64,000 bases of DNA from Amycolatopsis cihanbeyliensis (GCF_006715045.1 NZ_VFML01000001.1:1952501-2016500); one strand, 5' to 3'; counted from the stretch's first letter, positions 27,909 to 37,574 are shown. Notes: generated from the letters alone by a model not told the origin. Made by a program: numbers and translations.

Positions 27909-29591
27909 ATGGCAGTCGACGGCGAACCAGAGCTGATCTCCGGCGGCCACCTGGTGGCGAAGGCACTGAAGGCCGAGGGCGTCGAGGTCGTCTTCACCCT
28001 CTGTGGCGGGCACATCATCGACATCTACGACGGATGCGTCGATGAGGGCATCGACGTGCTCGACGTACGGCACGAGCAGGTGGCGGCGCACGCGGCCGAC
28101 GGCTACGCGCGGATCACCGGCAAACCGGGCTGCGCCGTGGTCACCGCCGGCCCGGGCACGACCGACGCGGTGACCGGTGTCGCGAACGCGCTGCGCGCGG
28201 AGAGCCCGATGTTGCTGATCGGCGGCCAGGGGGCGTTGACCCAGCACAAGATGGGCTCGCTACAGGATCTGCCGCACGTGGACATGATGAATCCGATCAC
28301 CAAGTTCGCCGCGACCGTGCCGGCGACCGAACGCGTCGCGGACCTCGTCTCGATGGCCTTCCGCGAGTGTTACCACGGCGCGCCCGGGCCCTCCTTCCTG
28401 GAGATCCCGCGGGACGTGCTGGATGCCGAGGTGCCTGCCGCGACGGCACGGGTTCCCGCGGCAGGCCACTATCGCGCTTCCACCCGCAGCGCCGGTGACC
28501 CCGAGGCGATCGAGCGGCTGGCCGATCTTGTGGTGCGGGCGGAGAAGCCGTGCGTGTTGCTGGGCAACCAGGTGTGGACCTGCCGGGCCACCGAGGCGGC
28601 GACCGAGTTCGTCCGCAGGCTCAACGTTCCCGCGTTCATGAACGGGTCCGGGCGCGGCACGCTCGCCCCCGGCGACCCCCACCACCTACAGCTCGCCCGC
28701 AGGTACGCCTTCCAGAACTCGGACCTGATCATCATCATCGGCACCCCCTTCGACTTCCGGATGGGATACGGCCGCAGGCTCTCGGGCGAGGCCACGGTGG
28801 TGCAGATCGACCTCGACTACCGCACGGTGGGCAAGAACCGGGATGTCGACCTGGGCATCGTCGGGGATGCCGGGCTGGTGCTGTCCGCGGTCACCCAGGC
28901 GGCCGGCAGGGTGGACAACGGTGCCGTGGCCCGCAAGGCCTGGCTGGACGAGCTGCGCGGGGTGGAGACCCAGGCGTACGAGAAACGGCTGCCCCGCCAG
29001 CTCTCCGATTCCACCCCGATCGACCCGTACCGGCTGGTGCACGAGATCAACGAGTTCCTCACCCCCGACTCGATCTACATCGGTGACGGCGGGGACATCG
29101 TGACCTTCTCCGGTCAGGTCGTACAGCCGAAGTCGCCGGGACACTGGATGGATCCCGGTCCACTCGGGACACTCGGTGTCGGTGTCCCGTTCGTACTGGC
29201 CGCCAAGTACGCCAGGCCGGAGAAGGAAATCGTCTGCCTGTTCGGCGACGGGGCGTTCAGCCTCACCGGCTGGGACTTCGAGACGCTGGTGCGGTTCGAC
29301 CTGCCGTTCATCGGCATCATCGGGAACAACTCCTCGATGAACCAGATCCGCTACGGCCAGATCCAGAAGTACGGCGAGGGCAGGGGCAGGGTGGGCAACA
29401 CCCTCGGCGACGTCCCCTACGGCGAGTTCGCCCGGATGCTGGGCGGCTACGGCGAGGAGGTGACCGATCCCGCCGGCATCCGGCCCGCGCTGGAACGTGC
29501 CCGCGAGTCCGGCAAACCGTCCCTGATCAACGTCTGGGTCGATCCCGAGGTCTACGCGCCGGGAACGATGAACCAGACCATGTACAAGTAG
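27909..29591 (+). CDS. Thiamine-diphosphate enzyme of the acetolactate synthase / oxalyl-CoA decarboxylase / 2-hydroxyacyl-CoA lyase superfamily
   Basis: A 560-residue enzyme. The N-terminal pyrimidine-binding domain has the catalytic Glu56 (DVRHEQVAAHAADGYAR), a central domain follows, and the C-terminal diphosphate-binding domain has GDG at 446-448 and ...NN about 25 residues on (GIIGNNSSMNQ). It splits or decarboxylates alpha to a carbonyl. The neighbouring family III CoA-transferase points to a CoA-ester substrate such as oxalyl-CoA or a 2-hydroxyacyl-CoA, both of which yield formyl-CoA. The sequence is not a close match to O. formigenes Oxc from memory, so a lyase or carboligase remains possible. 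ATG 27909 was chosen; ATG 27897 and ATG 27885 are in frame. Confidence 0.85.
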   Translation: MAVDGEPELISGGHLVAKALKAEGVEVVFTLCGGHIIDIYDGCVDEGIDVLDVRHEQVAAHAADGYARITGKPGCAVVTAGPGTTDAVTGVANALRAESPMLLIGGQGALTQHKMGSLQDLPHVDMMNPITKFAATVPATERVADLVSMAFRECYHGAPGPSFLEIPRDVLDAEVPAATARVPAAGHYRASTRSAGDPEAIERLADLVVRAEKPCVLLGNQVWTCRATEAATEFVRRLNVPAFMNGSGRGTLAPGDPHHLQLARRYAFQNSDLIIIIGTPFDFRMGYGRRLSGEATVVQIDLDYRTVGKNRDVDLGIVGDAGLVLSAVTQAAGRVDNGAVARKAWLDELRGVETQAYEKRLPRQLSDSTPIDPYRLVHEINEFLTPDSIYIGDGGDIVTFSGQVVQPKSPGHWMDPGPLGTLGVGVPFVLAAKYARPEKEIVCLFGDGAFSLTGWDFETLVRFDLPFIGIIGNNSSMNQIRYGQIQKYGEGRGRVGNTLGDVPYGEFARMLGGYGEEVTDPAGIRPALERARESGKPSLINVWVDPEVYAPGTMNQTMYK

Positions 29592-29612
29592 CGGCCCGAG
29601 AGGAGAACCGCC

Positions 29613-30842
29613 ATGCGAAAAGCGCTCGACGGTGTTCGCGTTCTCGACATGACACATGTCCAGTCCGGGCCGTCCTGCACGCAGATCCTGGCCTGGCTCG
29701 GCGCGGACGTGGTCAAGCTGGAGGCGCCGGCCGGCGACATCACCCGCAAGCAGCTACGTGATCTACCCGATGTGGACAGTCTCTATTTCACGATGCTGAA
29801 CTGCAACAAGCGCAGCATCACGCTGAACATGAAGAGCGACCAGGGTAAGGAACTGTTCACCGACCTGGTCTCCCGGTTCGACATCCTCGCCGAGAACTTC
29901 GGCCCCGGTGCCGTGGACCGGATGGGGTTCGGCTGGGAGCGGCTGCGGGAGATCAACCCGAGACTGATCTACGCCTCGATCAAGGGATTCGGCGAGGGCC
30001 CCTACACCCACTACAAGGCCTACGAGGTGGTGGCGCAGGCAATGGGCGGGTCGATGAGCACCACCGGTTTCGAGGACGGCCCCCCGCTGGCCACCGGGGC
30101 CCAGATCGGTGACTCCGGTACCGGAATCCACACCGTGGCGGGCATCCTCGCGGCGCTGTACCAGCGCGAGCACACCGGCAGGGGCCAGCGGGTGACGGTA
30201 GCCATGCAACACGCGGTGCTGAACCTGTGCCGAGTCAAGCTGCGCGACCAGCAACGGCTCACCCACGGGCCACTCGCGGAGTACCCGAACGACGAGTTCG
30301 GCGACGAGGTCCCCCGTTCCGGCAACGCCTCGGGCGGCGGCCAGCCGGGCTGGGCGGTCAAGTGCGCGCCGGGCGGCCCCAACGACTACATCTACGTCAT
30401 CGTCCAGCCCACGGGCTGGGAGCCGATCAGCAAACTGATCGGCAGGCCGGAACTCGCGGACGACCCGGAGTGGAACACCCCGAAGGCGCGATTGTCCAAG
30501 CTGGACAAGATGTTCCAGATGATCGAGGAGTGGAGCATCGGGCACGGCAAGTGGGAGGTGCTCGCGAAGCTCAACGAGCACAACATCCCGTGCGGTCCGA
30601 TCCTGTCCACGAAGGAGATCATCGAGGACGAGTCGCTGGCCGCGAACGACATGGTCGTGCGTGTCCCGCACCCCGAACGCGGCGACTTCGCCACGGTCGG
30701 ATGCCCGATCAAGCTGTCCGAGTCCTCGGTCGACGTCACCCCCTCACCGCTGCTCGGCGAGCACAACGAGGACGTCTACCTGCGCGAGCTCGGCCTTGCC
30801 CCAGGCCGGATCGCGGAGCTCGAAGCGAATGGAGTGATCTGA
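29613..30842 (+). CDS. Family III CoA-transferase (formyl-CoA:oxalate CoA-transferase-like)
   Basis: A 409-residue protein with the CaiB/BaiF fold. It starts [21 protein letters not shown] and has the catalytic Asp167 in [15 protein letters not shown], the residue that forms the aspartyl-CoA anhydride. Family members move CoA between carboxylates. Being 21 bp behind a formyl-CoA-producing-type ThDP enzyme suggests formyl-CoA as donor and oxalate or a 2-hydroxyacid as acceptor. It has a good ribosome-binding site (GAGAGGAGAA). Specificity cannot be proved from motifs alone. Confidence 0.86.
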   Translation: MRKALDGVRVLDMTHVQSGPSCTQILAWLGADVVKLEAPAGDITRKQLRDLPDVDSLYFTMLNCNKRSITLNMKSDQGKELFTDLVSRFDILAENFGPGAVDRMGFGWERLREINPRLIYASIKGFGEGPYTHYKAYEVVAQAMGGSMSTTGFEDGPPLATGAQIGDSGTGIHTVAGILAALYQREHTGRGQRVTVAMQHAVLNLCRVKLRDQQRLTHGPLAEYPNDEFGDEVPRSGNASGGGQPGWAVKCAPGGPNDYIYVIVQPTGWEPISKLIGRPELADDPEWNTPKARLSKLDKMFQMIEEWSIGHGKWEVLAKLNEHNIPCGPILSTKEIIEDESLAANDMVVRVPHPERGDFATVGCPIKLSESSVDVTPSPLLGEHNEDVYLRELGLAPGRIAELEANGVI

Positions 30843-30845
30843 TCG

Positions 30846-32987
30846 ATGACCGTAGACAGGAACGAGGCCGCCGTACGGGCGACCCTTGACGAGGTCCGCG
30901 CCGAGGGACGGCAGGCGCTGACCGCGCCCGAGGCCAGGCGGGTCTGCGACGCCTACGGCATCACCACCCCTGCCGAGGGTCTGGCCACCACGGCGGCGGA
31001 GGCGGCGAGCCTGGCTGAGGAGATCGGCGGGCCGGTGGTCTGCAAGATCGTGTCACCGCAGATCCTGCACAAGACCGAGGCCGGTGGCGTACTCGTCGGC
31101 GTCGAGGGTGCGGCAGCGGCACGGGAGGCGTTCGAGACGATCGTGGCGAACGCCACGCACTACGACTCCTCCGCCACGATCACCGGCGTCCAGGTGCAGC
31201 GGTTGCTCGCCGGTGGCCAGGAGGTCATCATCGGCGCCACCACCGATCCGACCTTCGGTAAGGTCATGGTCTTCGGGCTCGGCGGCGTGCTGGTCGAAGT
31301 ACTCAAGGACGTCACCTTCCGGCTCGCCCCGCTCCAGCGGGCGGAGGCTCGGGCCATGGTCGAGGACATCGAAGCCGCCGAGGTCCTGCGTGGAGCCCGC
31401 GGTGCCGATCCGGTCGACCTTGACGCGCTGGCCGAGATGGTCCGCACGGTGTCGGAACTGGTCACCGACTTCCCGGAGATCAGCGAGATCGACCTGAACC
31501 CGGTGTTCGCCACCGCGGGCGGCGCGAGCGCGGCTGATGTCCGGATCCTGGTCGAGACCGGTGAGGTGACCCGGCCGGTGCGCCACCCGCGGGAGGAGAT
31601 CCTGCGGGTGATGGACCGGATGATGAACCCCCGCTCGGTCGCCGTCATCGGGGCCTCCGCGGAGGAGGGCAAGATCGGCAACTCGGTGCTGAAGAACCTG
31701 ATCAACGGCGGGTACGCGGGCGAGATCTACCCGATCAACCCCAAGGCCGACGACATTCTCGGCCGCAAGGCCTACCCCTCCATCACCGACGTGCCCGGTG
31801 AGGTGGACGTGGCCGTGTTCGCCGTGCCGGCGAAGTTCGTGCCGGACACCCTGGAGGCCTGCGGGCGGAAGGGGGTGCCGGCCGCGGTGCTGATCCCCTC
31901 CGGGTTCGCCGAGACCGGCAACGTGGAGTTGCAGAACACGGTGGTGGAAATCGCCCGACGGAACGGAGTCAGGCTGCTCGGCCCGAACATCTACGGCTAC
32001 TACTACACGCCGCGGAACCTGTGCGCGACCTTTTGCACGCCATACGACGTGCGTGGCGGGGTGGCGCTGACCTCACAGAGCGGCGGCATCGGGATGGCGA
32101 TCCTCGGCTTCAGCCGGACCACCAAGATGGGCGTCTCGGCCATCGTCGGGCTCGGCAACAAGTCCGATGTGGATGAGGATGATCTGCTGACCTACTTCGA
32201 GCAGGACGAGAACACCCAGTGCGTGGCCATGCACCTCGAGGACCTCAAGGACGGCAGGGCCTTCGTCGACGCGGCCAAGCGGATGACGAAGAAGAAGCCG
32301 GTGGTGGTGCTCAAGGCCGGCCGCACGGCGATGGGCGCGCGGGCGGCCGGCTCGCACACGGGCGCGCTGGCCGGCGACGACAAGGTGTACGACGACGTGC
32401 TGCGCCAGGCCGGGGTGGTCCGCGCGCCCGGCCTGCACGAGATGCTCGAGTACGCCAGGGGCCTGCCGATACTGCCCACCCCGCAGGGAGAGAACGTCGT
32501 GATCATCACCGGCGCGGGCGGCTCGGGGGTACTGCTCTCCGACGCCTGCGTGGACAACGGACTGTCCTTGATGGATATACCGCCGGATCTCGACGAGTCG
32601 TTCCGGCGCTTCATCCCGCCATTCGGTGCGGCCGGTAACCCGATCGACATCACCGGCGGGGAGCCACCCTCGACCTACGAGGCGACGATCCGGCTCGGCC
32701 TGGAGGATCCGCGGATCCATGCCCTGATCCTCGGGTACTGGCACACGATCGTCACCCCGCCGATGGTGTTCGCGGAGTTGACCGCCAGGGTGGTCGGGGA
32801 GGCGAGGGCACAGGGAGTCGACAAGCCGGTCGTCGCCTCGCTCGCCGGTGACACCGAGGTGGAGAAGGCCTGCGAGTACCTGTTCGATCACCGGATCGTG
32901 GCCTACCCGTACACCACGGAGCGGCCGGTGGCCGTGCTCGGCGCGAAGTACCGGTGGGCCCGCTCCGCCGGGCTGCTCGGCCGCTGA
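30846..32987 (+). CDS. ADP-forming acyl-CoA ligase (fused beta-alpha acetate-CoA ligase type)
   Basis: A 713-residue protein. The N-terminal ~230 residues are an ATP-grasp domain (GPVVCKIVSPQILHKTEAGGV). A CoA-binding Rossmann domain (NPRSVAVIGASAEEGKIGNS) and succinyl-CoA-ligase-like domains follow, with the phosphorylated His504 in GSHTGALAGDDKVYDD. It interconverts acyl-CoA + ADP + Pi with acid + CoA + ATP, so it could conserve energy from formyl-CoA or activate the substrate. It begins 3 bp after the CoA-transferase stop and belongs to the same operon. The domain order (ATP-grasp first) is the reverse of the Pat/AcdA type. Confidence 0.87.
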   Translation: MTVDRNEAAVRATLDEVRAEGRQALTAPEARRVCDAYGITTPAEGLATTAAEAASLAEEIGGPVVCKIVSPQILHKTEAGGVLVGVEGAAAAREAFETIVANATHYDSSATITGVQVQRLLAGGQEVIIGATTDPTFGKVMVFGLGGVLVEVLKDVTFRLAPLQRAEARAMVEDIEAAEVLRGARGADPVDLDALAEMVRTVSELVTDFPEISEIDLNPVFATAGGASAADVRILVETGEVTRPVRHPREEILRVMDRMMNPRSVAVIGASAEEGKIGNSVLKNLINGGYAGEIYPINPKADDILGRKAYPSITDVPGEVDVAVFAVPAKFVPDTLEACGRKGVPAAVLIPSGFAETGNVELQNTVVEIARRNGVRLLGPNIYGYYYTPRNLCATFCTPYDVRGGVALTSQSGGIGMAILGFSRTTKMGVSAIVGLGNKSDVDEDDLLTYFEQDENTQCVAMHLEDLKDGRAFVDAAKRMTKKKPVVVLKAGRTAMGARAAGSHTGALAGDDKVYDDVLRQAGVVRAPGLHEMLEYARGLPILPTPQGENVVIITGAGGSGVLLSDACVDNGLSLMDIPPDLDESFRRFIPPFGAAGNPIDITGGEPPSTYEATIRLGLEDPRIHALILGYWHTIVTPPMVFAELTARVVGEARAQGVDKPVVASLAGDTEVEKACEYLFDHRIVAYPYTTERPVAVLGAKYRWARSAGLLGR

Positions 32988-33087
32988 ACCGGCGGGCCCA
33001 GGGGCGGTCTCCTCACCGATCAGGAAGAAACGCGAAACGTAGGGATCCCCACGCGAAACGGCATGAGTCCTACGATCAGGAGGTCCA

Positions 33088-34635
33088 ATGGTGGATTCCT
33101 CGAACGCCCCTGCCGCGGGCTCGTCCAGACGTGACTCCGGGCATGACTCCGGAAATGACACGGCCACCGAGGTGGCGTCCGGCACGGACGAGTCCGCACG
33201 GGTGTGGCGAGCGGGCCGGCTCGACCCGATGCCCATCCGCAAACTGCCCGAGGCTCCGCCCGCCATCCACCTGCTCGGCCCGACGGTCTTCCTGGTCGCG
33301 CTGGGCGTGGGAATGGGCGAATCCTACATGTGGCCGAGACTCGTGCTGGTCTTCGGTCCCGAGATCCGGTGGCTGTTCCTCGTCGGCGTGACCCTCCAGG
33401 CCTTCGTGATGCTGGAGATGGCGCGCTACGCGATGGCCACCGGGGAGAGCATCTTCACCGGCGCGGCGAGGGTGTTCAAACCGATCATGTGGTTCTTCTT
33501 CGTGGTGGCGATACTGGTCTATATCTGGCCGGGTCACCTGTCCGCTGGAGCCGCCGCGCTGGAGGAGATCACCGGCATACCGTGGGTGGTCAGCGCCTGC
33601 GTGGGGCTGGTGCTGGTCGGCATCGTCTTCAGCCTTGCCAGGGTGATCTACAACCTGCTGGAGAACGTGCTGTCCGTCCTGATCGGGACACTCGTCGTCG
33701 GTACCGCGGTCGTCGCCTCCCTTGTCGGTAGCTGGGGCGACCTGGCGAGCACCCTGAGCGGGATGTTCCACTTCGGGTACTTTCCCGCCGAGGCGATGTC
33801 CGGCGCGTGGTTCCCGATCCTGGTCGGCTCGGTCGCCTTCGCCGGCCCCTCCGGTATGCAACAGATGTGGTACACGCTGCACCTGCGGGACAGTGGTGCC
33901 GGCATGGGCGCGCACATCCCCCGAGTGCGTGGGTTGCGGCACGCGGGTGAGGAAGAGGCGATGCCCTCCCGTGGCTTCATGTTCGACACCGGTGACCCGA
34001 AGGAGATGACCAAGTGGCGGGGCTGGCGCCGCTGGGTCACCTTCGACGCGCTGCTGCTGTTCTGGGGTATCACGATGCTGGTGACGGTCTCGTTCACCGT
34101 GCTCGCCCAGGCGGCGAACCGGGAGAACCCGAACGTCAAGGCGCTGATCGAGGGCGGCGACCGGGATGCCGCGCTGGGCGCGATGTCGGACGCGTTCGCC
34201 TCGGTCGGCGGCCCGGTGCTCGGCGGGGTGTTCTTCGGGTTCATCGCACTGATCGGGGTCAACGCCACGCTCGGGTTGTTCGACTCGTTCTCCCGCGGGC
34301 AGGCGGACATGACGTACTTCTTCGTGCCCGGCGCCCGCAAGTTCAAGATGTCGCACCTCTACGCCGGGTTCCTCTGGGGTGTGATCGTCTTCGGCATCCT
34401 GATCCTGCTGTTCGGGCCCGCCGAAGGACCGAGCAGCGTGCTGGACATCCTGGCGTTCCTCTCCACTTTCGCGATGGGCGCGTACTGCGTCGTGCTGCTG
34501 CTGGTGAACAACCGCATGTTGCCGAAACCGATCCGGCCGAGATGGTGGGCCAACGTGATCATCGGCTTCGGCGCGTTGTTCTACCTCGGCATGCTGTTCT
34601 ACAGCCTGATCCGCTTCGGCGTCGTGGTGAGTTGA
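33088..34635 (+). CDS. Nramp-related transporter lacking the metal-binding motif
   Basis: A 515-residue protein with a ~60-residue hydrophilic N-terminus and about 11 membrane helices of the Nramp/LeuT fold. In true Nramp proteins helix 1 carries DPGN and helix 6 MPH, both metal ligands. Here helix 1 reads LVALGVGMGESYMWPRL and the helix-6 region reads FAGPSGMQQMWYTLHLRD, so neither is present. I therefore doubt manganese or iron transport. Its position behind the CoA-ligase gene suggests uptake of the organic acid or of Mg2+ (inference). ATG 33088 has an AGGAGG ribosome-binding site. The 100-bp gap upstream may hold a secondary promoter. Confidence 0.8.
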   Translation: MVDSSNAPAAGSSRRDSGHDSGNDTATEVASGTDESARVWRAGRLDPMPIRKLPEAPPAIHLLGPTVFLVALGVGMGESYMWPRLVLVFGPEIRWLFLVGVTLQAFVMLEMARYAMATGESIFTGAARVFKPIMWFFFVVAILVYIWPGHLSAGAAALEEITGIPWVVSACVGLVLVGIVFSLARVIYNLLENVLSVLIGTLVVGTAVVASLVGSWGDLASTLSGMFHFGYFPAEAMSGAWFPILVGSVAFAGPSGMQQMWYTLHLRDSGAGMGAHIPRVRGLRHAGEEEAMPSRGFMFDTGDPKEMTKWRGWRRWVTFDALLLFWGITMLVTVSFTVLAQAANRENPNVKALIEGGDRDAALGAMSDAFASVGGPVLGGVFFGFIALIGVNATLGLFDSFSRGQADMTYFFVPGARKFKMSHLYAGFLWGVIVFGILILLFGPAEGPSSVLDILAFLSTFAMGAYCVVLLLVNNRMLPKPIRPRWWANVIIGFGALFYLGMLFYSLIRFGVVVS

Positions 34636-34636
34636 C

Positions 34637-35173
34637 ATGGCTGTGCACCGCACCCGGCTACGCCGGAACGCCGAGCTCGCACTTCCGGGTGGCACCGTCG
34701 GTCTCGTCGCCGGCGCCGCGGCCGGTGGGCTGGCCGCACTCGTCGGCCAGCCCGCCGGGTGGGCGCTGGTCACCGCGCTCTCGCTCGGCATCCCGCTCGC
34801 GCTGCTCGGCGGGGGCTACGGGTTGCTGATCGCCTACGGCCGGGTCCGGCTCGGCGGTTTCGCCCCTGTCGCGCTGTTCTGGCTGGTGGGGTTCCCGCTG
34901 GCCAGGCTCACGCACGAAGCGTTGACGCACCTCGTGCTGACCGGACGACCAGCGCTACCGCCCGACCTGCTCGGTTTCCTCGCCTATCAAGGCCTGGTGA
35001 GTGCCGGGTTCGCGATCGGGTTCCTGTGGCTGCACGAACGGATCGCGCCCCGGTGGTGGTTGCGAATCGCTCGACACAACCCGTATGCCGAGCGGATTCT
35101 GGCCGCCTACGCCGCGCATGCCTCAGCGCTGCGCAACGCGAAACAGGCCCGGCGGCGTACGAAGGTGTCCTGA
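34637..35173 (+). CDS. Small integral membrane protein, unknown function
   Basis: A 178-residue protein with about four hydrophobic helices (GTVGLVAGAAAGGLAALVG; ALVTALSLGIPLALLGGGYGLLI; APVALFWLVGFPLARL; YQGLVSAGFAIGFLWLHERI) and a basic C-terminal tail. The ATG follows the stop of the Nramp-like gene after one base, so the two are translationally coupled. It is probably a partner subunit of that carrier. No family was recognised. Confidence 0.72.
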   Translation: MAVHRTRLRRNAELALPGGTVGLVAGAAAGGLAALVGQPAGWALVTALSLGIPLALLGGGYGLLIAYGRVRLGGFAPVALFWLVGFPLARLTHEALTHLVLTGRPALPPDLLGFLAYQGLVSAGFAIGFLWLHERIAPRWWLRIARHNPYAERILAAYAAHASALRNAKQARRRTKVS

Positions 35174-35251
35174 CCACCTGCCCACCGTCATCTCCTCACC
35201 ACGCCCCGTCCCGCGTCGGGCGCGTGCTGACCCGACCCTGCCGAGGTGAGC

Positions 35252-36229
35252 ATGAACGTTCCCGTCTGGCTGTGGCTGGCCACGATCGCCGGCCTGTGCG
35301 GCATCATCGGTTTCGACTTCTACCTGGTCTCCCGGAAACCGCGGGAGCCGTCGATGCGGGAGTGCACCGCGTGGGTGTGCGGCTACGTGAGCCTGGCCAT
35401 CCTGTTCGGACTCGGCGTGCTGCTCACCGCCGGAGCACAGCGTGGCGGCGAGTTCTTCGCCGGCTGGATCACGGAGTACTCGCTGTCGGTGGACAACCTG
35501 TTCGTGTTCGTCATCATCATGAGTACCTTCGCGGTGCCCCGGATGTACCGGCAGCAGGTGTTGTTGATCGGCATCGTGCTGGCCCTGGTGATGCGCGGCG
35601 CCTTCATCGCCGTGGGCGCGCAGGCGATCGCGCGGTTCGAATGGCTCTTCTATCTTTTCGGCGCTTTCCTCATCTATACCGCGTGGAAACTGCTGCGGCA
35701 CAAGGACTCCGAGGACGACGAGTTCTCGGAGAACGCCGTACTCCGCACCGTCAAGCGGGTGCTACCCGCGACCGAGACCTACCACGGCACCTCGCTGGTC
35801 ACGAAGCTGAGCGGGCGCCGCGTGGTGACCCCGATGCTGATCGTGATGGTGGCGATCGGCACCACAGACCTGCTGTTCGCGCTCGACTCCATTCCGGCGA
35901 TCTTCGGCCTCACCAAGGAGCCCTACCTGGTCTTCACCGCGAACGCCTTCGCGTTGATGGGCCTTCGGCAACTGTTCTTCCTGATCGGCGGGCTGCTGGA
36001 TCGGCTGGTGTACCTCAGCATCGGCCTGGCCGTGGTACTCGGCTTCATCGGCGTCAAGCTGATCCTCGAAGCGCTGCACCACGATGGTGTCGGCTGGGCA
36101 CCGGAGATCCCGATCCTCGGCTCGTTGGCCGTGATCGTCGGCACTCTCGCCGTCACCACCGTGGCGAGCCTGGTGAAGGGCAGGCTCGAGCGCGGCCGCA
36201 TGAGGGATCAGGACGATGCGGTCGTGTGA
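35252..36229 (+). CDS. TerC/Alx family membrane protein (probable Mn2+ exporter)
   Basis: A 325-residue protein with about nine helices. The family signatures are both present: EYSLSVDNLFVFVII and GTTDLLFALDSIPAIFGLT, whose acidic residues bind metal. TerC/Alx proteins export manganese or load exported metalloenzymes. ATG 35252 was chosen because GAGGTG lies just upstream; GTG 35246 is in frame. I see no yybP-ykoY riboswitch in the 78-bp gap before it. It may relate to metal balance during growth on a metal-chelating acid such as oxalate (speculative). Confidence 0.87.
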   Translation: MNVPVWLWLATIAGLCGIIGFDFYLVSRKPREPSMRECTAWVCGYVSLAILFGLGVLLTAGAQRGGEFFAGWITEYSLSVDNLFVFVIIMSTFAVPRMYRQQVLLIGIVLALVMRGAFIAVGAQAIARFEWLFYLFGAFLIYTAWKLLRHKDSEDDEFSENAVLRTVKRVLPATETYHGTSLVTKLSGRRVVTPMLIVMVAIGTTDLLFALDSIPAIFGLTKEPYLVFTANAFALMGLRQLFFLIGGLLDRLVYLSIGLAVVLGFIGVKLILEALHHDGVGWAPEIPILGSLAVIVGTLAVTTVASLVKGRLERGRMRDQDDAVV

Positions 36230-36405
36230 AAGCCACCGCGTGTCTCGCGGGCCCGCTTGCGCAGGAACTCCTCGACATCCACCGTGGGGTTCCGCCGCTG
36301 CCGTTCCAGCGCGGTGGCGAGGCCGAGGCCGAGCCTTCTGCCGTCGGCACTGGTACCCCGCGGCGTGCTGGTCAGCCAGGCACGGAACTCGTTCCAGGTA
36401 CGCAT
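36208..36405 (-). CDS. Small conserved-looking hypothetical protein, 65 aa
   Basis: A short soluble protein starting MRTWNEFRAWLTSTP and ending GGFHTTASS, rich in Arg and Trp at the start. It is preceded by a near-perfect ribosome-binding site (GGGAGGTGA, 6 nt before the ATG) and has GC-biased codons, so it is likely expressed. Its 3' end overlaps terC by 22 bp on the opposite strand. The function is unknown. The 102-bp repeat R1 lies 54 bp upstream of its start. Confidence 0.62.
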   Translation of the reverse strand: MRTWNEFRAWLTSTPRGTSADGRRLGLGLATALERQRRNPTVDVEEFLRKRARETRGGFHTTASS

Positions 36406-36458
36406 TCGCTGTCACCTCCCTTTCCTTCGGGACAACCCTGTTCAGCACAACATCGGGA

Positions 36459-36560
36459 GGGCTGTTCAGAACGACCCAGCGACCGCGGGCCGCCAGGCCC
36501 GTGCGAGCGGTCGTCGCAGGCCACAGCGCTGGCGAATCATACCGCGAATCTGCACAGCCC
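36459..36560 (+). repeat. 102-bp structured repeat, copy R1
   Basis: Terminal arms GGGCTGTTCAG (36459-36469) and CTGCACAGCCC (36550-36560) pair 10 of 11. An inner stem CGACCGC/GCGGTCG encloses GGGCC/GGCCC. The segment 36470-36524 matches copy R2 (41244-41345) at 52 of 55 positions, with identical total length. It is intergenic, between gntR and the small ORF. Confidence 0.7.
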
Positions 36561-36626
36561 GACTATTGAATAAGACACCGGGTAGCCGCGCGCCGCCACT
36601 CGGCGCCGGCGAAAATAGCGGAAAAC

Positions 36627-37370
36627 TTACACCCGCGGGCCGGTTCGCCTGCGCCGGGTACGGACCTGCGTCGGCTGCTCCCCTGCGGCACGGTTCTCCC
36701 GCTGCTCGAGGTAGGACTGCCGGGTTCGCTCGGTATGCTCGCGCATGACCTGGGCCGCGGCCTCGGTGTCACCCCGCTCGATGGCGTCGACCAGCTTCTC
36801 GTGCTCTTCCCAGGACGTCTGACCGCGATGGCGGGCGATCGGCGTGTAGTACCAGCGCACCCGGCGGTCGACCTGATTCACGAAGTCGATCAGAACCCCG
36901 TTGCCGGACAGTTCGGTGACCGCCCGGTGCAGCTCGGCGTTGGCCGCGACCATGGAATCGACGTCGTCGGCGGCCACCGCGGCCTCGCCCCGGGAACAGA
37001 TCTCCTTCAACAGCCGTACGCCTTCGGAACCCGCCTGCTGCGCCGCCAGGCGCGCCGACTCGCCTTCGAGTACCGAACGCACGGCCAGCAGCTCGTCGAC
37101 CTCGGCGTCCGTGGGTGCGTGGACGAAAGCCCCGTACCCGGGGCTCAGGTCCACCCAGCCCTCGGAGTTCAGCAACTGCAGGGCCTCACGGATCGGCTGG
37201 CGTGACACACCCAGCCTCTCCGCCAGCTCGCTCTCCACCAGATGCTGCCCCGGGGCGAGTTGACGAGAAATGATCATCTCTTGCATCGCCTGGTAGACAC
37301 GCTCGCGCAGGGGCGCCGGCCGATTGATCCTGTGTGCCGACATATCCTGTGGCAACTCACTCGGGGGCAT
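36627..37370 (-). CDS. GntR-family (FCD) transcriptional regulator
   Basis: A 247-residue protein. The N-terminal winged helix has LRERVYQAMQEMIISRQLAPGQHLVESELAERLGVSRQPIREAL (shown here only as a landmark at residues ~20-63). The C-terminal FCD helical domain contains ELHRAVTELSGNGVLIDF and HEKLVDAIERGDTEAA, with the metal/ligand-binding Asp/His pattern. Such regulators respond to small organic acids. I chose ATG 37370 (GGAG upstream) because the longer frame to 37466 would cover operator E. Located at the centre of the region with five copies of one operator, it is the obvious candidate regulator. Confidence 0.88.
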   Translation of the reverse strand: MPPSELPQDMSAHRINRPAPLRERVYQAMQEMIISRQLAPGQHLVESELAERLGVSRQPIREALQLLNSEGWVDLSPGYGAFVHAPTDAEVDELLAVRSVLEGESARLAAQQAGSEGVRLLKEICSRGEAAVAADDVDSMVAANAELHRAVTELSGNGVLIDFVNQVDRRVRWYYTPIARHRGQTSWEEHEKLVDAIERGDTEAAAQVMREHTERTRQSYLEQRENRAAGEQPTQVRTRRRRTGPRV

Positions 37371-37442
37371 TGCGAACTCCAAGAACTCGCGGCGGAACCC
37401 GGCTGGTCCGGGAACAAAGTCCAGCCGACCACGACGTCGACT

Positions 37443-37455
37443 GACTACAGCATAC
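37443..37455. promoter_or_regulatory. Regulon operator E (weak), gntR promoter
   Basis: GACTACAGCATAC matches the island motif NNATACTGYATAC at 9 of the 11 defined positions. It lies about 75 bp upstream of the gntR start, consistent with autoregulation. Confidence 0.4.
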
Positions 37456-37544
37456 AATGAACTCAATGTACGGAATGTGCACTTCGGGTGATGTCTACCA
37501 CTCCCCGTAGTTGTTCACCCGTTCCGGGCATCCCCGGTGGACCT

Positions 37545-37557
37545 CCATACTGCATAC
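37545..37557. promoter_or_regulatory. Regulon operator C, sucC promoter
   Basis: CCATACTGCATAC, a full match to the island motif, ends 17 bp before the sucC ATG. It is followed by the near-palindrome TACACT-CA-AGTGTA (37562-37575) that runs into the start codon. No clear ribosome-binding site is visible, so translation may use a very short leader. Confidence 0.62.
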
Positions 37558-37574
37558 AGTCTACACTCAAGTGT

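Noticed and set aside
35174..35251. yybP-ykoY manganese riboswitch before terC
   Set aside because: The 78-bp gap is too short and shows no matching stem or loop sequence.
37371..37466. N-terminal extension of the GntR protein
   Set aside because: It would cover operator E and most of the promoter; ATG 37370 has a better ribosome-binding site and family-length protein.
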